Source: SLNP01 sp964568875 (GTDB lineage: Bacteria; Bacteroidota; Bacteroidia; Bacteroidales; VadinHA17). Taken from it: 64,000 bases of DNA. Within the stretch, counting starts at the first letter, position 1, and each line of letters starts with the position of its first letter. The position numbers and the translations under genes are program-made. The stretch spans positions 11,039-75,038 of the forward strand of contig CAZMSH010000018.1 of NCBI GenBank assembly GCA_964568875.1, read 5' to 3'. The notes beneath the pieces were generated by a model. It was not told where the DNA came from and did no database searches. It saw only the letters and a list, made by a program, of their open reading frames with translations. This document shows positions 1 to 8,000 of the stretch, one piece after another.

Positions 1-2
1 TG

Positions 3-1247
3 TGGGAGGATGGCTCAACAGGGGCACTGAAACAAAGTCCGTCTACTGCCATGGCATTTAAAGGTACTTCCATAGCCGCAGATCCCTGGCTCGATGTTTC
101 CACGGCCGGCGGAAATGAACACAAGATTAAGATGAGGCTTCTTTCAAATCTGAACCGTCTGCCTGAAAATGAAAATAACAATAGTAATTCCCACTCCTTA
201 TATGCTGAATATCAGTTCAGCAGCAGCCAGAGGGGTATGTTCGCACTTGTAAGCGGACTGACACAGAACTACAGCCTTATAAGGTCAAACTTTCATGGAG
301 ACCACTGGGGATTGAATCTGGCAGGTTATTCACAGCTGGAGGCCTATCCGCTTCAATGGCTTCGCGGTGTGGCGGGCTTCAGGGTAGAGGAGTATATACT
401 TGATGGCAAAGCAACCAGGCCAATACCGATATTCAGAACAGGCATCAACCTGACACTGGCTGAGGCAACATTTTTAAGGGCTTCAGTAGGGCAGGGGTAC
501 AGGTATCCTTCCGTGGCAGAGAAGAATGCCTACACAACAGTTGGCTCAATAAAGATATTGCCTAATAACGAAATAAAGCCTGAGTCGGGATGGTCGTCGG
601 AGGCAGGATTTAAGCAGGGCTTCTCATTTTTTGGAATCAGCGGGCAGGCTGATATTGCTTTCTTTTATTCTCAGAACAGGAATATGATTGAATATCTGTT
701 CGGATACTGGTTTGATGTCATAGCCGGGGAATACACCTATGGGTTTATGCCTACAAATATTGAAAACTCGAGGGTTTACGGACTGGAAACAGAGATGATG
801 CTTAGCTTTAGCATGGGTGATATTAATACAACTCTTATATCGGGATACACATTTATGGTTCCTGTTGAATGCAATGCGGTTACAGGCGCTAATACAGACA
901 AATACCTCAAGTTCAGAAGAAAACATTCTGCTGATTTTAACCTGACATCGTCAATTGGCCGTCTTGAGGCCGGAGCTAACCTTACACTGAAATCGAAGAT
1001 ACTTGATATTGACAATGTGTTCGTAAACCCGTTGACCAGGGAGACTTTGCTGCCTGGTTTTTACGACTACTGGATAAGTCATAACACCGGTTACCATGTT
1101 CTCGATCTGTTTGCGGCCTACAGGTTTGGGAAAGGGTACCAGCTGTCGGCCGGCATCAAGAATGTCACCAATACCGAATATATGGGTCGTCCCGGCGACA
1201 TAAGACCGCACCGGCAGTTCTCACTTCAGATTGCTGCCAGGTTCTGA
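3..1247 (+). CDS. TonB-dependent receptor, C-terminal beta-barrel (5' truncated by window)
   Basis: The reading frame is open from the first bases of the window, so this is the distal part of a longer gene; a methionine codon at 51 is internal and should not be taken as the start. The protein is rich in alternating aromatic/polar beta-strand segments and ends with a receptor-like closing region (IKNVTNTEYMGRPGD near the end, last residues IAARF, terminal Phe), typical of the last strands of TonB-dependent outer-membrane receptors. The plug domain and TonB box would lie upstream, outside the window. Family members import siderophores, vitamins or glycans across the outer membrane using energy from TonB; the substrate cannot be read from this part. 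A DUF1338 gene follows after 50 bases on the same strand. Confidence 0.85.
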   Translation, partial: WEDGSTGALKQSPSTAMAFKGTSIAADPWLDVSTAGGNEHKIKMRLLSNLNRLPENENNNSNSHSLYAEYQFSSSQRGMFALVSGLTQNYSLIRSNFHGDHWGLNLAGYSQLEAYPLQWLRGVAGFRVEEYILDGKATRPIPIFRTGINLTLAEATFLRASVGQGYRYPSVAEKNAYTTVGSIKILPNNEIKPESGWSSEAGFKQGFSFFGISGQADIAFFYSQNRNMIEYLFGYWFDVIAGEYTYGFMPTNIENSRVYGLETEMMLSFSMGDINTTLISGYTFMVPVECNAVTGANTDKYLKFRRKHSADFNLTSSIGRLEAGANLTLKSKILDIDNVFVNPLTRETLLPGFYDYWISHNTGYHVLDLFAAYRFGKGYQLSAGIKNVTNTEYMGRPGDIRPHRQFSLQIAARF

Positions 1248-1297
1248 TGCAATGTCGGACCTGTTTTGTATTATTGTAATCATTAACCAGATAAGTT

Positions 1298-2119
1298 ATG
1301 GAGACAAAAAAGATATTTGAGAGGTTTTGGGAACCTTACTCAACCGAGAATCCCGATGCACAGCGTATATATGACCTCTTTGCTTCGCATGGCGAGAGCG
1401 TTGTTCATGACCATATTGCGCTGAGGACATTTGATGATCCTCGGATGAATATTGACGTTGTTGCCAGAGTATTCACCGACAACGGGTATGAAGTCAGGGG
1501 CAGTTACGAATTTGAAGCCAAGAGGCTGCGGGGCAGGCATTATGAACACAAGACCGACCCAAATGCACCCAAAGTCTTTATCAGTGAGCTGATTACAGAC
1601 CAGTTCAGTGACTACATGAAAGACACGATACTGGGGTATCTCAACAGGGTGGACGACAAAATCTATGCTGATCCCGATCTCGTTTACAAAGGCAGCATTT
1701 GGGGCAAGATGCCCTTTTCAACCTATAACAGGCTGCGTGATGAGTCAGAATATGCAGCATGGCTTCTGGTATACGGTTACCGTGCCAACCATTTTGCCAT
1801 CAAGGTAAACGAGCTAAAGAAGTTCCCAACGCTGCAGTCAGTCAATGAGTTTGTAAAAAGGAACGGCTATTTACTCAATACCACTGCAGGTGAGATTTAC
1901 GGCACTCCTGATGAGTTGCTTGAGCAGTCAGCCACCATGGCTGAGATACATCCTTTCGAATTCAGCGATGGAGTACATGCCATACCGCGCTGCTTCTATG
2001 AATTTACCCTCAGGTATAATGATGCCGCCGGCAGGCAATACTCAGGCTTCATCGCAGCCAACGCCGACAAGATATTTCAGAGCACCGACTACTACAGCCA
2101 TAAGGGTGATATGATGTAA
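1298..2119 (+). CDS. DUF1338 family protein (2-oxoadipate dioxygenase/decarboxylase-like)
   Basis: A protein of 273 residues whose N-terminus (DHIALRTF around residue 39) and middle match the DUF1338 family. Characterised relatives (HglS/YdcJ type) are Fe(II)-dependent, vicinal-oxygen-chelate-fold enzymes that convert 2-oxoadipate to 2-hydroxyglutarate in lysine catabolism. Candidate metal ligands are visible: His39 (DHIAxRT), His165 (ANHFAIKV) and Glu235 (CFYEFTLRY), which is the His-His-Glu set expected for the family. It is shorter than the proteobacterial enzymes of about 450 residues, like other Bacteroidota members, so the exact substrate is uncertain. It follows the TonB receptor gene by 50 bases; no lysine-degradation partner is in view. 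Family call firm, reaction inferred. Confidence 0.85.
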   Translation: METKKIFERFWEPYSTENPDAQRIYDLFASHGESVVHDHIALRTFDDPRMNIDVVARVFTDNGYEVRGSYEFEAKRLRGRHYEHKTDPNAPKVFISELITDQFSDYMKDTILGYLNRVDDKIYADPDLVYKGSIWGKMPFSTYNRLRDESEYAAWLLVYGYRANHFAIKVNELKKFPTLQSVNEFVKRNGYLLNTTAGEIYGTPDELLEQSATMAEIHPFEFSDGVHAIPRCFYEFTLRYNDAAGRQYSGFIAANADKIFQSTDYYSHKGDMM

Positions 2120-2214
2120 TCCCCTATTCTATGTAACCGTCAAAAAAGGGCTATCTTCTCTATTAACATATTACCCCACTGGGGTGCTATTGTATCTCTT
2201 AAGGTCATTTCCCT

Positions 2215-2262
2215 TAAACCATACGCCATTGTACGCCATTATTTGCCCTAATACGCCCTCTC
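2215..2262. repeat. Intergenic repeat, period about 10 bp (TACGCC family)
   Basis: Four consecutive 10-base units of the form (a/g)tacgccatt, with drift to ttgcccta and tacgccctc, sit in the gap after the DUF1338 gene. Similar units recur at 4986-5034 and, as the reverse complement, at 18405-18478. No coding sense is apparent. Confidence 0.6.
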
Positions 2263-2263
2263 C

Positions 2264-2326
2264 TCACGCCACCCTTATCAGGGTATAGTTCTTCTTCCCT
2301 TTCTGTATCAGGAGGAGTTCCTGACA
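2264..2326 (-). pseudogene. Remnant of tyrosyl-tRNA synthetase 3' end
   Basis: Read on the minus strand, about 20 codons encode QELLLIQKGKKNYTLIRVA followed by TGA. This matches the C-terminal S4-domain end of bacterial tyrosyl-tRNA synthetase (compare the E. coli ending RRGKKNYCLICWK). An in-frame stop lies two codons before the fragment, so only the tail of the gene is present. It sits just downstream of the peptide/propeller/thioredoxin operon and may be the scar of a rearrangement or of an element that used the tyrS 3' end. The match is from memory of the family and the stretch is short. Confidence 0.55.
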
Positions 2327-2356
2327 TCAATCCATCTATTCTTGACAATGTATCTG

Positions 2357-2971
2357 TTATTGCTGTGAAGATTGCACAAAATAGTCGTAGAATCCCACTG
2401 GCACGTGCTTATCGATAACACATGCCCTTTCGATTTGCAGTTTTTCATTTACTCTTAGCAGCATGGGCAGTTCTGCCCGGTTTAGGATCGGATTGTTTTT
2501 CTCACCAGAATAAATCCCAACTTCCCTTGGAATTCCACTTCTTTCAAGCATCAGTACTAAACCTGTAAGATTAACATGATTGCTAACAACAAGGAAGTCT
2601 ATATCTGGCCTTTTGCGAATAAGTCGACTTAGCAATTCCATCGATTGTGGTATACATGAAGGGCAGGTATTGTTACTGATGATCATTATTACCAATGGCT
2701 CTGCAATTCTAAAACTATTTAGATCAGGTATTGTTGTATTAGCAACTGATGTACATAGCGACCAATCGAGCTTTAGTTCCTTTTGAAATAGCTCTGATTG
2801 AACCCTCGAAATCTCTACAATACTCTCTTTTAGGTATATATTCTGCCGTACTTCTTCCCTAATCCTGATTCCGTAACTCCATCGGAGAAATAGTATAATA
2901 CACAGAACAGACATATTTATCAGAATAGCAGAAACAGCCAGCCATTTAATCCTGGTATTACTGCTTGACAT
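2357..2971 (-). CDS. Membrane-anchored thioredoxin-like protein
   Basis: A protein of 204 residues with one N-terminal transmembrane segment (about residues 10-30), a short charged, coiled-coil-like linker (35-70), and a C-terminal domain in which a beta strand (VIMIISN) leads into CPSC (Cys103, Cys106). This strand-CxxC arrangement, followed by SMELLSRLIRK and a second strand (DFLVVSN), is the layout of thioredoxin/AhpC-TSA-like folds facing the periplasm. Its start overlaps the end of the upstream propeller gene by 14 bases, so the two are almost certainly co-transcribed, with the Cys-rich peptide gene first. A role in forming, reducing or sensing disulfides of that peptide is inferred from context only. 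No cis-Pro motif could be assigned with confidence. Confidence 0.75.
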   Translation of the reverse strand: MSSSNTRIKWLAVSAILINMSVLCIILFLRWSYGIRIREEVRQNIYLKESIVEISRVQSELFQKELKLDWSLCTSVANTTIPDLNSFRIAEPLVIMIISNNTCPSCIPQSMELLSRLIRKRPDIDFLVVSNHVNLTGLVLMLERSGIPREVGIYSGEKNNPILNRAELPMLLRVNEKLQIERACVIDKHVPVGFYDYFVQSSQQ

Positions 2972-4058
2972 GATAAAAAACTATTGTAGGATTATCAAGA
3001 ATGGTATTGTCAAGTGCCAGCCTTCTCAACACCTCAGGTTTTATTGATATTAACTGAGAAACCATTTGTGGGTTAAGGTATCCTATAAAACCGTCACGAA
3101 AGGTACCCTTAATCGGTACCATTCCTAACAAATCAATATCATCCTTAATCCTGTTATAGCTATTACCTGCCTCAATATCAAGAATTGCTGAATTGTAATT
3201 GAACCGCCCGTCTTGCAGACTAGACCAATTAAAACTTAAATAATTCCCTTTTCTAAATACATCCCGAACCATTATGACAGAGGCTTCAGTATCTTCATTA
3301 TTGGGCTCTCTGTACTTATCGAGTATCAAAACTAATCCACCTTCAATACCACCAGGGCCAAGACTTAATATAGTACTTTTATTTGGTAAACTAAATGACA
3401 AATCATCTGACCTGTACAGACTACGTTCACAACGAATATAGCTTGTTATAGCAGACTCTTTTCTCAGAAGAGGTATAGCCCTTCTTGATTTTACATCGTA
3501 TTCTATAAGTTGGTTAAACTCATTGGAGCCTTCCTTGAGCTCTCCGGAGAACTGATCGGTAAAGAATATAATCCTTGAGTTATCGATAGCTAGTAAGCCT
3601 GCTGCCCTAAAAGGAATACTTTCAGTTTTTTCTATCGCAAGCTTGCCGTCAAGAGTAACCAAACGTTGATTATCCAGCAAGGCTATTAGCTGACTATTAA
3701 TAATATCTATATCATTTATCTCAAGATATTCGCCTGGCCCACGTCCTTGTTGATAGAACCTTGCAATATACCTGCCATCAATTCCAAAACATGTAATACT
3801 ATGCTGGACTAGATCAAGGATGTAAATTGCTTCATCAGAGGCAATCACTTTATCGACTGAGGCAATCAAACTCTCCGTATTTGTTTCTAATCTGACATAC
3901 TCAACCCTTCCAAGAAATTCACTAAATAAGAGCCATTCGGGATTATACTTAATGACGAATTCACTGATATTCCCGATATCTGGGTAGTTAAGCCCTTTGT
4001 TTGTTTTAGTGCATGCAACTGCAATTACTATAAGAAGGATTAATGAAATTCTTTTCAT
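2958..4058 (-). CDS. Six-bladed beta-propeller lipoprotein (DUF4934/BF3112-like)
   Basis: The start at 4058 is preferred over an upstream one at 4121 because it opens directly on a lipoprotein signal, MKRISLILLIVIAVAC, with the lipobox Cys at residue 16. The mature part of about 350 residues has repeats typical of the Bacteroidota six-bladed beta-propeller proteins: an opening VEYVRLETN motif, then IYILDLVQHSITCF, GRYIARFYQQGRGPGEY, and later strands with aromatic/Gly turns. In Bacteroides, proteins of this type occur next to short exported peptides (NVEALA type), and here an exported Cys-rich peptide gene lies 72 bases upstream. The function of the family is not established; presentation or binding of the peptide at the cell surface is a guess from gene order. 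Confidence 0.8.
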   Translation of the reverse strand: MKRISLILLIVIAVACTKTNKGLNYPDIGNISEFVIKYNPEWLLFSEFLGRVEYVRLETNTESLIASVDKVIASDEAIYILDLVQHSITCFGIDGRYIARFYQQGRGPGEYLEINDIDIINSQLIALLDNQRLVTLDGKLAIEKTESIPFRAAGLLAIDNSRIIFFTDQFSGELKEGSNEFNQLIEYDVKSRRAIPLLRKESAITSYIRCERSLYRSDDLSFSLPNKSTILSLGPGGIEGGLVLILDKYREPNNEDTEASVIMVRDVFRKGNYLSFNWSSLQDGRFNYNSAILDIEAGNSYNRIKDDIDLLGMVPIKGTFRDGFIGYLNPQMVSQLISIKPEVLRRLALDNTILDNPTIVFYHVKQ

Positions 4059-4130
4059 ACAAAACAAGTGTAAAGTAAAACCAAATATTGACAATACAGA
4101 GGGCATTATAGCCCTCTGCACATCAATCCA

Positions 4131-4526
4131 CTAATCCACATCCGGACAAGGATCATTCTCCTGAAAACACCAACAGACCGATTGAACATCTACTTTACCA
4201 CAGTAGTTCTTCAAGAACTCATCTGGCACCCATTTTTCTCCATCCCACCACCAACTGCAGGCCTTTAAAGTACCTAGTAGGGCACAATCTGGTCCAACAA
4301 TAGGCGGGATTATGGGCCACCAACTACCTATAATATTACTGCCAGGCATACTACCTTGAATGGTTAAGAAAGCCTCGGGGTCTCCGCCTCCTGATGTGGG
4401 GCATTTACATGTTTGTTCGTCATCCCCGGGAATCTCCGAAGCAATAAGGTTTCCTCTCAGGAAACCCGAGAACAGAAGGATATTAATTGTGAGTGTAGCA
4501 ATAATCAGTATTCTAATTGTTTTCAT
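4131..4526 (-). CDS. Small exported Cys/Trp-rich protein (NVEALA-like peptide precursor?)
   Basis: A protein of 131 residues from the ATG at 4526 (chosen because it begins MKTIRILIIATL, a signal/membrane segment to about residue 24; the longer frame adds eight unlikely residues). The mature part carries eight cysteines (40, 42, 81, 90, 109, 118, 120, 127), all after the signal segment, and seven tryptophans including two clusters (WW at 69-70, WWW at 92-94). An even number of cysteines suggests four disulfides. The segment after the hydrophobic region (GNLIASEIPG) is loosely similar in position to the NVEALA processing motif of Bacteroides peptides, but is not a match. It heads the operon with the propeller lipoprotein and the thioredoxin-like protein. 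Function unknown. Confidence 0.7.
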   Translation of the reverse strand: MKTIRILIIATLTINILLFSGFLRGNLIASEIPGDDEQTCKCPTSGGGDPEAFLTIQGSMPGSNIIGSWWPIIPPIVGPDCALLGTLKACSWWWDGEKWVPDEFLKNYCGKVDVQSVCWCFQENDPCPDVD

Positions 4527-4610
4527 CGTAGCATTGGAATAAATTGACAACTTTAATAATTCACATCATTCTATATTAGATAATAATAAGCCCCCCGGGG
4601 GAGCTATGTA

Positions 4611-4640
4611 GGATGCGGATGCAGCAGGTGGTGCCGGCTC
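4611..4640 (+). repeat. Copy 1 of a 30-bp structured repeat
   Basis: This 30-base block matches 27 of 30 positions of the block at 4921-4950 (shared core GGTGGTGCCGGCTC). Its flanks can form GGAGC (4599-4603) with GCTCC (4637-4641), so a stem may still form, although the outer arms differ from those of copy 2. No TAnnTTTG box precedes it, suggesting a decayed copy. Confidence 0.65.
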
Positions 4641-4718
4641 CTGGTTGGTTCATCTATGTAAATCTGATCAAACATTGTCAAAGCAAGACAACTAATTAAT
4701 CACTTCCTTTTCCACACA

Positions 4719-4772
4719 AATCCGTGAATATCACTAAGTTTAATATCATGAGTTAAATGACAGGCACGGATT
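4719..4772. repeat. 8-bp inverted repeat near the start of the peptide-operon leader
   Basis: AATCCGTG at 4719-4726 pairs perfectly with CACGGATT at 4765-4772 across 38 bases. If the minus-strand promoter at 4789-4822 is real, this stem would lie about 10 bases after the transcription start, in a leader of roughly 255 bases. It could be an RNA stem or a protein site. Confidence 0.35.
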
Positions 4773-4788
4773 ACCACTTTCAATAACC

Positions 4789-4822
4789 CAAATTTACAAA
4801 AAAAAAAAACGATAAATCCAAA
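4789..4822 (-). promoter_or_regulatory. Candidate promoter of the peptide operon with poly-T spacer
   Basis: On the minus strand TTTG (4822-4819), a 22-base spacer and TAAATTTG (4796-4789) fit the Bacteroidota primary-sigma pattern TTTG/TAnnTTTG. The spacer contains an uninterrupted run of 12 T (plus-strand A 4798-4809). Length changes in such a run would alter the -33/-7 spacing, a known mode of phase variation in other bacteria. The predicted start is about 255 bases upstream of the peptide gene. Confidence 0.45.
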
Positions 4823-4895
4823 TTTTTCTCTGAAAATATTCAGCCTGAACTTGAAAAAACGGTTTTTCTTGAAGCTATAACCAAATTGTGATTAT

Positions 4896-4903
4896 TATCT
4901 TTG
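4896..4903 (+). promoter_or_regulatory. TAnnTTTG box before the structured element
   Basis: TATCTTTG on the plus strand ends seven bases before the GGAGAAC arm of the hairpin at 4910, the right distance for transcription to start at the hairpin. The nearest usable -33 candidate is TTG at 4869-4871, about 24 bases upstream, which is a little far. Confidence 0.4.
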
Positions 4904-4909
4904 CAAAAA

Positions 4910-4980
4910 GGAGAACTACAGGATGTGGATGCACCGGGTGGTGCCGGCTCTGCATAAGTGTTGGTTCTCCTTCTTTCTTT
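4910..4980 (+). ncRNA. Possible small structured RNA (copy 2 of repeat) or bidirectional terminator
   Basis: Nested complementary arms are visible: GGAGAAC (4910-4916) with GTTCTCC (4964-4970), inside it ATGCA (4929-4933) with TGCAT (4951-4955), and inside that CCGG (4934-4937) with CCGG (4944-4947) around a GTGGTG loop. A pyrimidine-rich tail (TTCTTTCTTTT) follows on the plus strand and a TATCTTTG box precedes it, which would make a self-contained transcript of about 65 bases. On the minus strand the hairpin is followed by TTTTTGC and could terminate the efflux operon, whose last stop is at 5033. Both readings are possible; the diverged copy at 4611 favours a mobile or functional element over a simple terminator. 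Confidence 0.4.
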
Positions 4981-4985
4981 TAAAC

Positions 4986-5034
4986 TCAGTCCCCTTGTGC
5001 CCTTGTACGCCTTTATGCCCTCCTACGCCCTTCT
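4986..5034. repeat. Intergenic repeat, period 9-10 bp (TACGCC family)
   Basis: Units such as cttgtgccc, ttgtacgcc, tttatgccc and tcctacgccc follow one another just after the end of the efflux permease gene. They resemble the units at 2215-2262 and the reverse complement of 18405-18478. Confidence 0.55.
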
Positions 5035-8000
5035 AAGCCAGTATTTTATATATCACCGGCACCACAATCAGGGTGAGGAATGTCGACACCAGCAATCCTC
5101 CTATGATCGTCCACCCCAGAGGTGCCCATAGCGTTCCTCCGCCAAGGGTAAGTGGCAGCAGTCCGCCGATTGTGGTGAGGGCTGTAAGCACTATCGGTGT
5201 GAACCTTACCTCACCCGCGACCTGCAGTGCCTCAGTGCACTCCCTGCCTTCGGCCCTGAGCCTGTTGGTGTAGTCGACGAGTATAATCGAATTGTTGACC
5301 ACAATGCCCACCAGGCTTATCAGTCCGATGAAGGCGGTAAATGAAAATGTATTGCCTGTCAGGAAGAGAGCCCATATCATTCCTGTCACCGCGAAGGGCA
5401 CCGCTATAAATATTATCAGAGGCTGCTTCCACGACCTGAACTGCAGCACCAGTACGGCCAGAATAGCCAAAACAGCTATCAGAAGGGCGTTCTCCATGCC
5501 ACCGAAAGCTTCCTTGCGGCCCTCGATCTCTCCGGCCACATGCCACGAATAACCCTGTGGTATTTTCATCTCCCTGAGCCTGTCCACCGCCGGGGTCACT
5601 ATCTCATCGACGGAGTATCCGGGCAGATTATACGCCTTTATCTGTACGGTGCGTTCCATGCCATAATGGTTGATCTCGAGCGGATAATCCTTTAATCTCA
5701 GGTCAGCAAGATGGAGTAGCGGTATCTGCCTCTCTGCCAGTGAAGCGACATGGACGTGTTCGAATACCTCCATGCCGGAGCCACTGCTGATGTTCTTAAG
5801 TACAATATCATACTCTTCACCAGACACATCGCGGTAAGCCGAAACCCGCAAGCCTGAAACAGATGCTCTCACGGCCTTGCTCACCAGGTGCACGGGCACC
5901 CCGTACATATTTGCCTTGTCGCGGTTGATGTCAACAAAGAGGGAAGTGCCGGTTCCTGATGCGCTGTTGGTAACATTTGTGGCACCAGGGTGTTCTCTCA
6001 CTGTTTTTTCAATTTCAGATGCCATGGTGGCAAGGACTGCAACATCCTTGCCCGATATGTAGATATGTACGGGAGCACTTACCGGCGGCCCCTGTTCGAA
6101 TTCGCGTACCGATATCATCGCCCCGGGAATATCAGAAACAGCATTGCGTGTACGCTGTACCGTTTCTGCAAAGCCCTCTGGGGTGAATCCATCCAGCCGT
6201 ACATAGATCTGGGAGAGACTGGGATTATTTCTTTCGGGATAGATGTTGTAATATATCTGGGGATTTCCGTGGCCTATGTTACTTGCGGTATAACGTACCC
6301 CCGGAATGGTGTCGAGTATTGATTCCACCACCCGGCAGAGACTGTCGGTTTTCTCAATAGCAGTCCCCTGCGGTGTTTTAACAGTTACCAGGAAGTTTGG
6401 CTGCTCAGCCTTGGGGAAAAAGCTTATTCCCACCCAGGGAACCAGCACCAGCGTGCCCAGGAAGACTCCCGTTGCAATGGCTACGGTAAGCCACCTGTGG
6501 GAAAGGGCGAAAGAGAGAGTCTTTCGGTATGGCTTTTCGATAATATAGTTCAGGAGGCGCCTGAAAGGAGTGCCTTTTTTCGGTTTGCCGGGATCGGCAG
6601 GACGGAACAGCCTTGAGGTTATAACCGGTGTCAGGGTGAGTGCGGCAAGCAGTGAGATGGTAAGTGTTGCCATGATGGTAACAGGTAGGGACTTAATGAA
6701 CTCTCCGGCCTTGTCAGGCATCATGGCTACCGGTATAAATGCCAGCAGCGTTGTTATGGTTGCTGTTACTACCGGCCACCCGATTTCTGAGGCAGCTGTT
6801 ACCGAGGCTTCACGCGGCGAAAGACCCTTCGCAATATGTCGCGAGATATTCTCAACCATAACAATTGAATTGTCAACCAGCATTCCCAGTGATATTACCA
6901 GGCCAGCAATAGATATCTGCTGCAGTCCGAAGCCCGCGAAATCTATTATCCCAATGCCTGAGATTACCGAAAGCGGAATAGCCAGTATTACCACCATCGC
7001 GCTTCTCACCCCGATTGCCAGGAAGATAATGAGCCCCACCAGAATTATTCCCTGAAGCAGGCTGCCTGTGAATTTGTTAAGACGGTCGCTGACACCCTCG
7101 GTCTGGTCGAAGACGTACTCAAGTGATATTTCATTCGGCAGCGAAGAGGCAATAGTCTCAATACCGTCACGAAGCCTGCTGTTCACATCAAACACATTCC
7201 TGCCTGACTTTTGTGCTACGGTAATATATGCTGACCTCCTGCCGTTGAACCGTGCTATGTAGTCGGGGTCTTTTCGGGCCATTGAGACAGTGGCTATGTC
7301 AGCAACCCGTATCAATCTGCCGGCGTACGATGAGACTACAGTATTCGCTATTTCTTCCGGCGACGAGTACCTTCCGGTTCCTCTTACGTTGAACCCCAGT
7401 CCGGCTATGTCGATTGTCCCGGCCGGAATGGTCACATTGTTGCTTAAGATTGCATTTTCGACCTGTTCAATCGATATGTTCATCACCGCCATCCGCGCGA
7501 AATCGAGGTTTATCGCGATCTCCCTGCCGGGTATGCCGAATACCTTTACCTTCTTCACGCCGTCGGTCTTTTCGGCAGCCCTTTTCAGCAGTTCAGCATG
7601 GTGTTCCATCTCTTCCCATGATGCCGATTCCGACACCAGGGCCAGTTGAAGTGTCACGATATCGGTGGTGCTCCACTTCCAGGTCTCAAGGGAGTAAAGC
7701 TCATCTGGCAGCTCACCGCGAATCGAGTTTACCTTCTGAACCACCTCGTCATACTTCCTGTCAGCATCGGTTTCGAAGTCAAATTCGATTGAGGTAATTG
7801 AGTAGCCCTCAGAGATACGGGTGGTTATCCTGTTTATATAGTCAATTTCGTTTACGGATCTTTCGATTGGGTCTGCAACCAGTGTCTCCATGTCTGACGG
7901 GGCGGCGCCAGGCAGCACTGCAATAACCAAAGTTCCGGGCACCACTATCTCGGGATTCTCGGTGCGGGGCATGGTGAGGTATGAGTTAACACCAAACCAT

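Larger units (their letters stand above)
4527..5032. other. 506-base intergenic region upstream of the peptide operon
   Basis: No protein gene is visible. From right to left it holds a period-10 repeat (4986-5034), a possible structured RNA or bidirectional terminator (4910-4980), a candidate promoter for the peptide operon with a 12-base homopolymer in its spacer (4789-4822), an 8-base inverted repeat (4719-4726 with 4765-4772), and a diverged second copy of the structured element (4599-4641). It is AT-rich compared with its neighbours. Confidence 0.7.

Noticed and set aside
4599..4980. Cobalamin or other known riboswitch
   Set aside because: The element lacks a B12-box and other known aptamer motifs I could recognise, and the RNA orientation does not lead into a gene.
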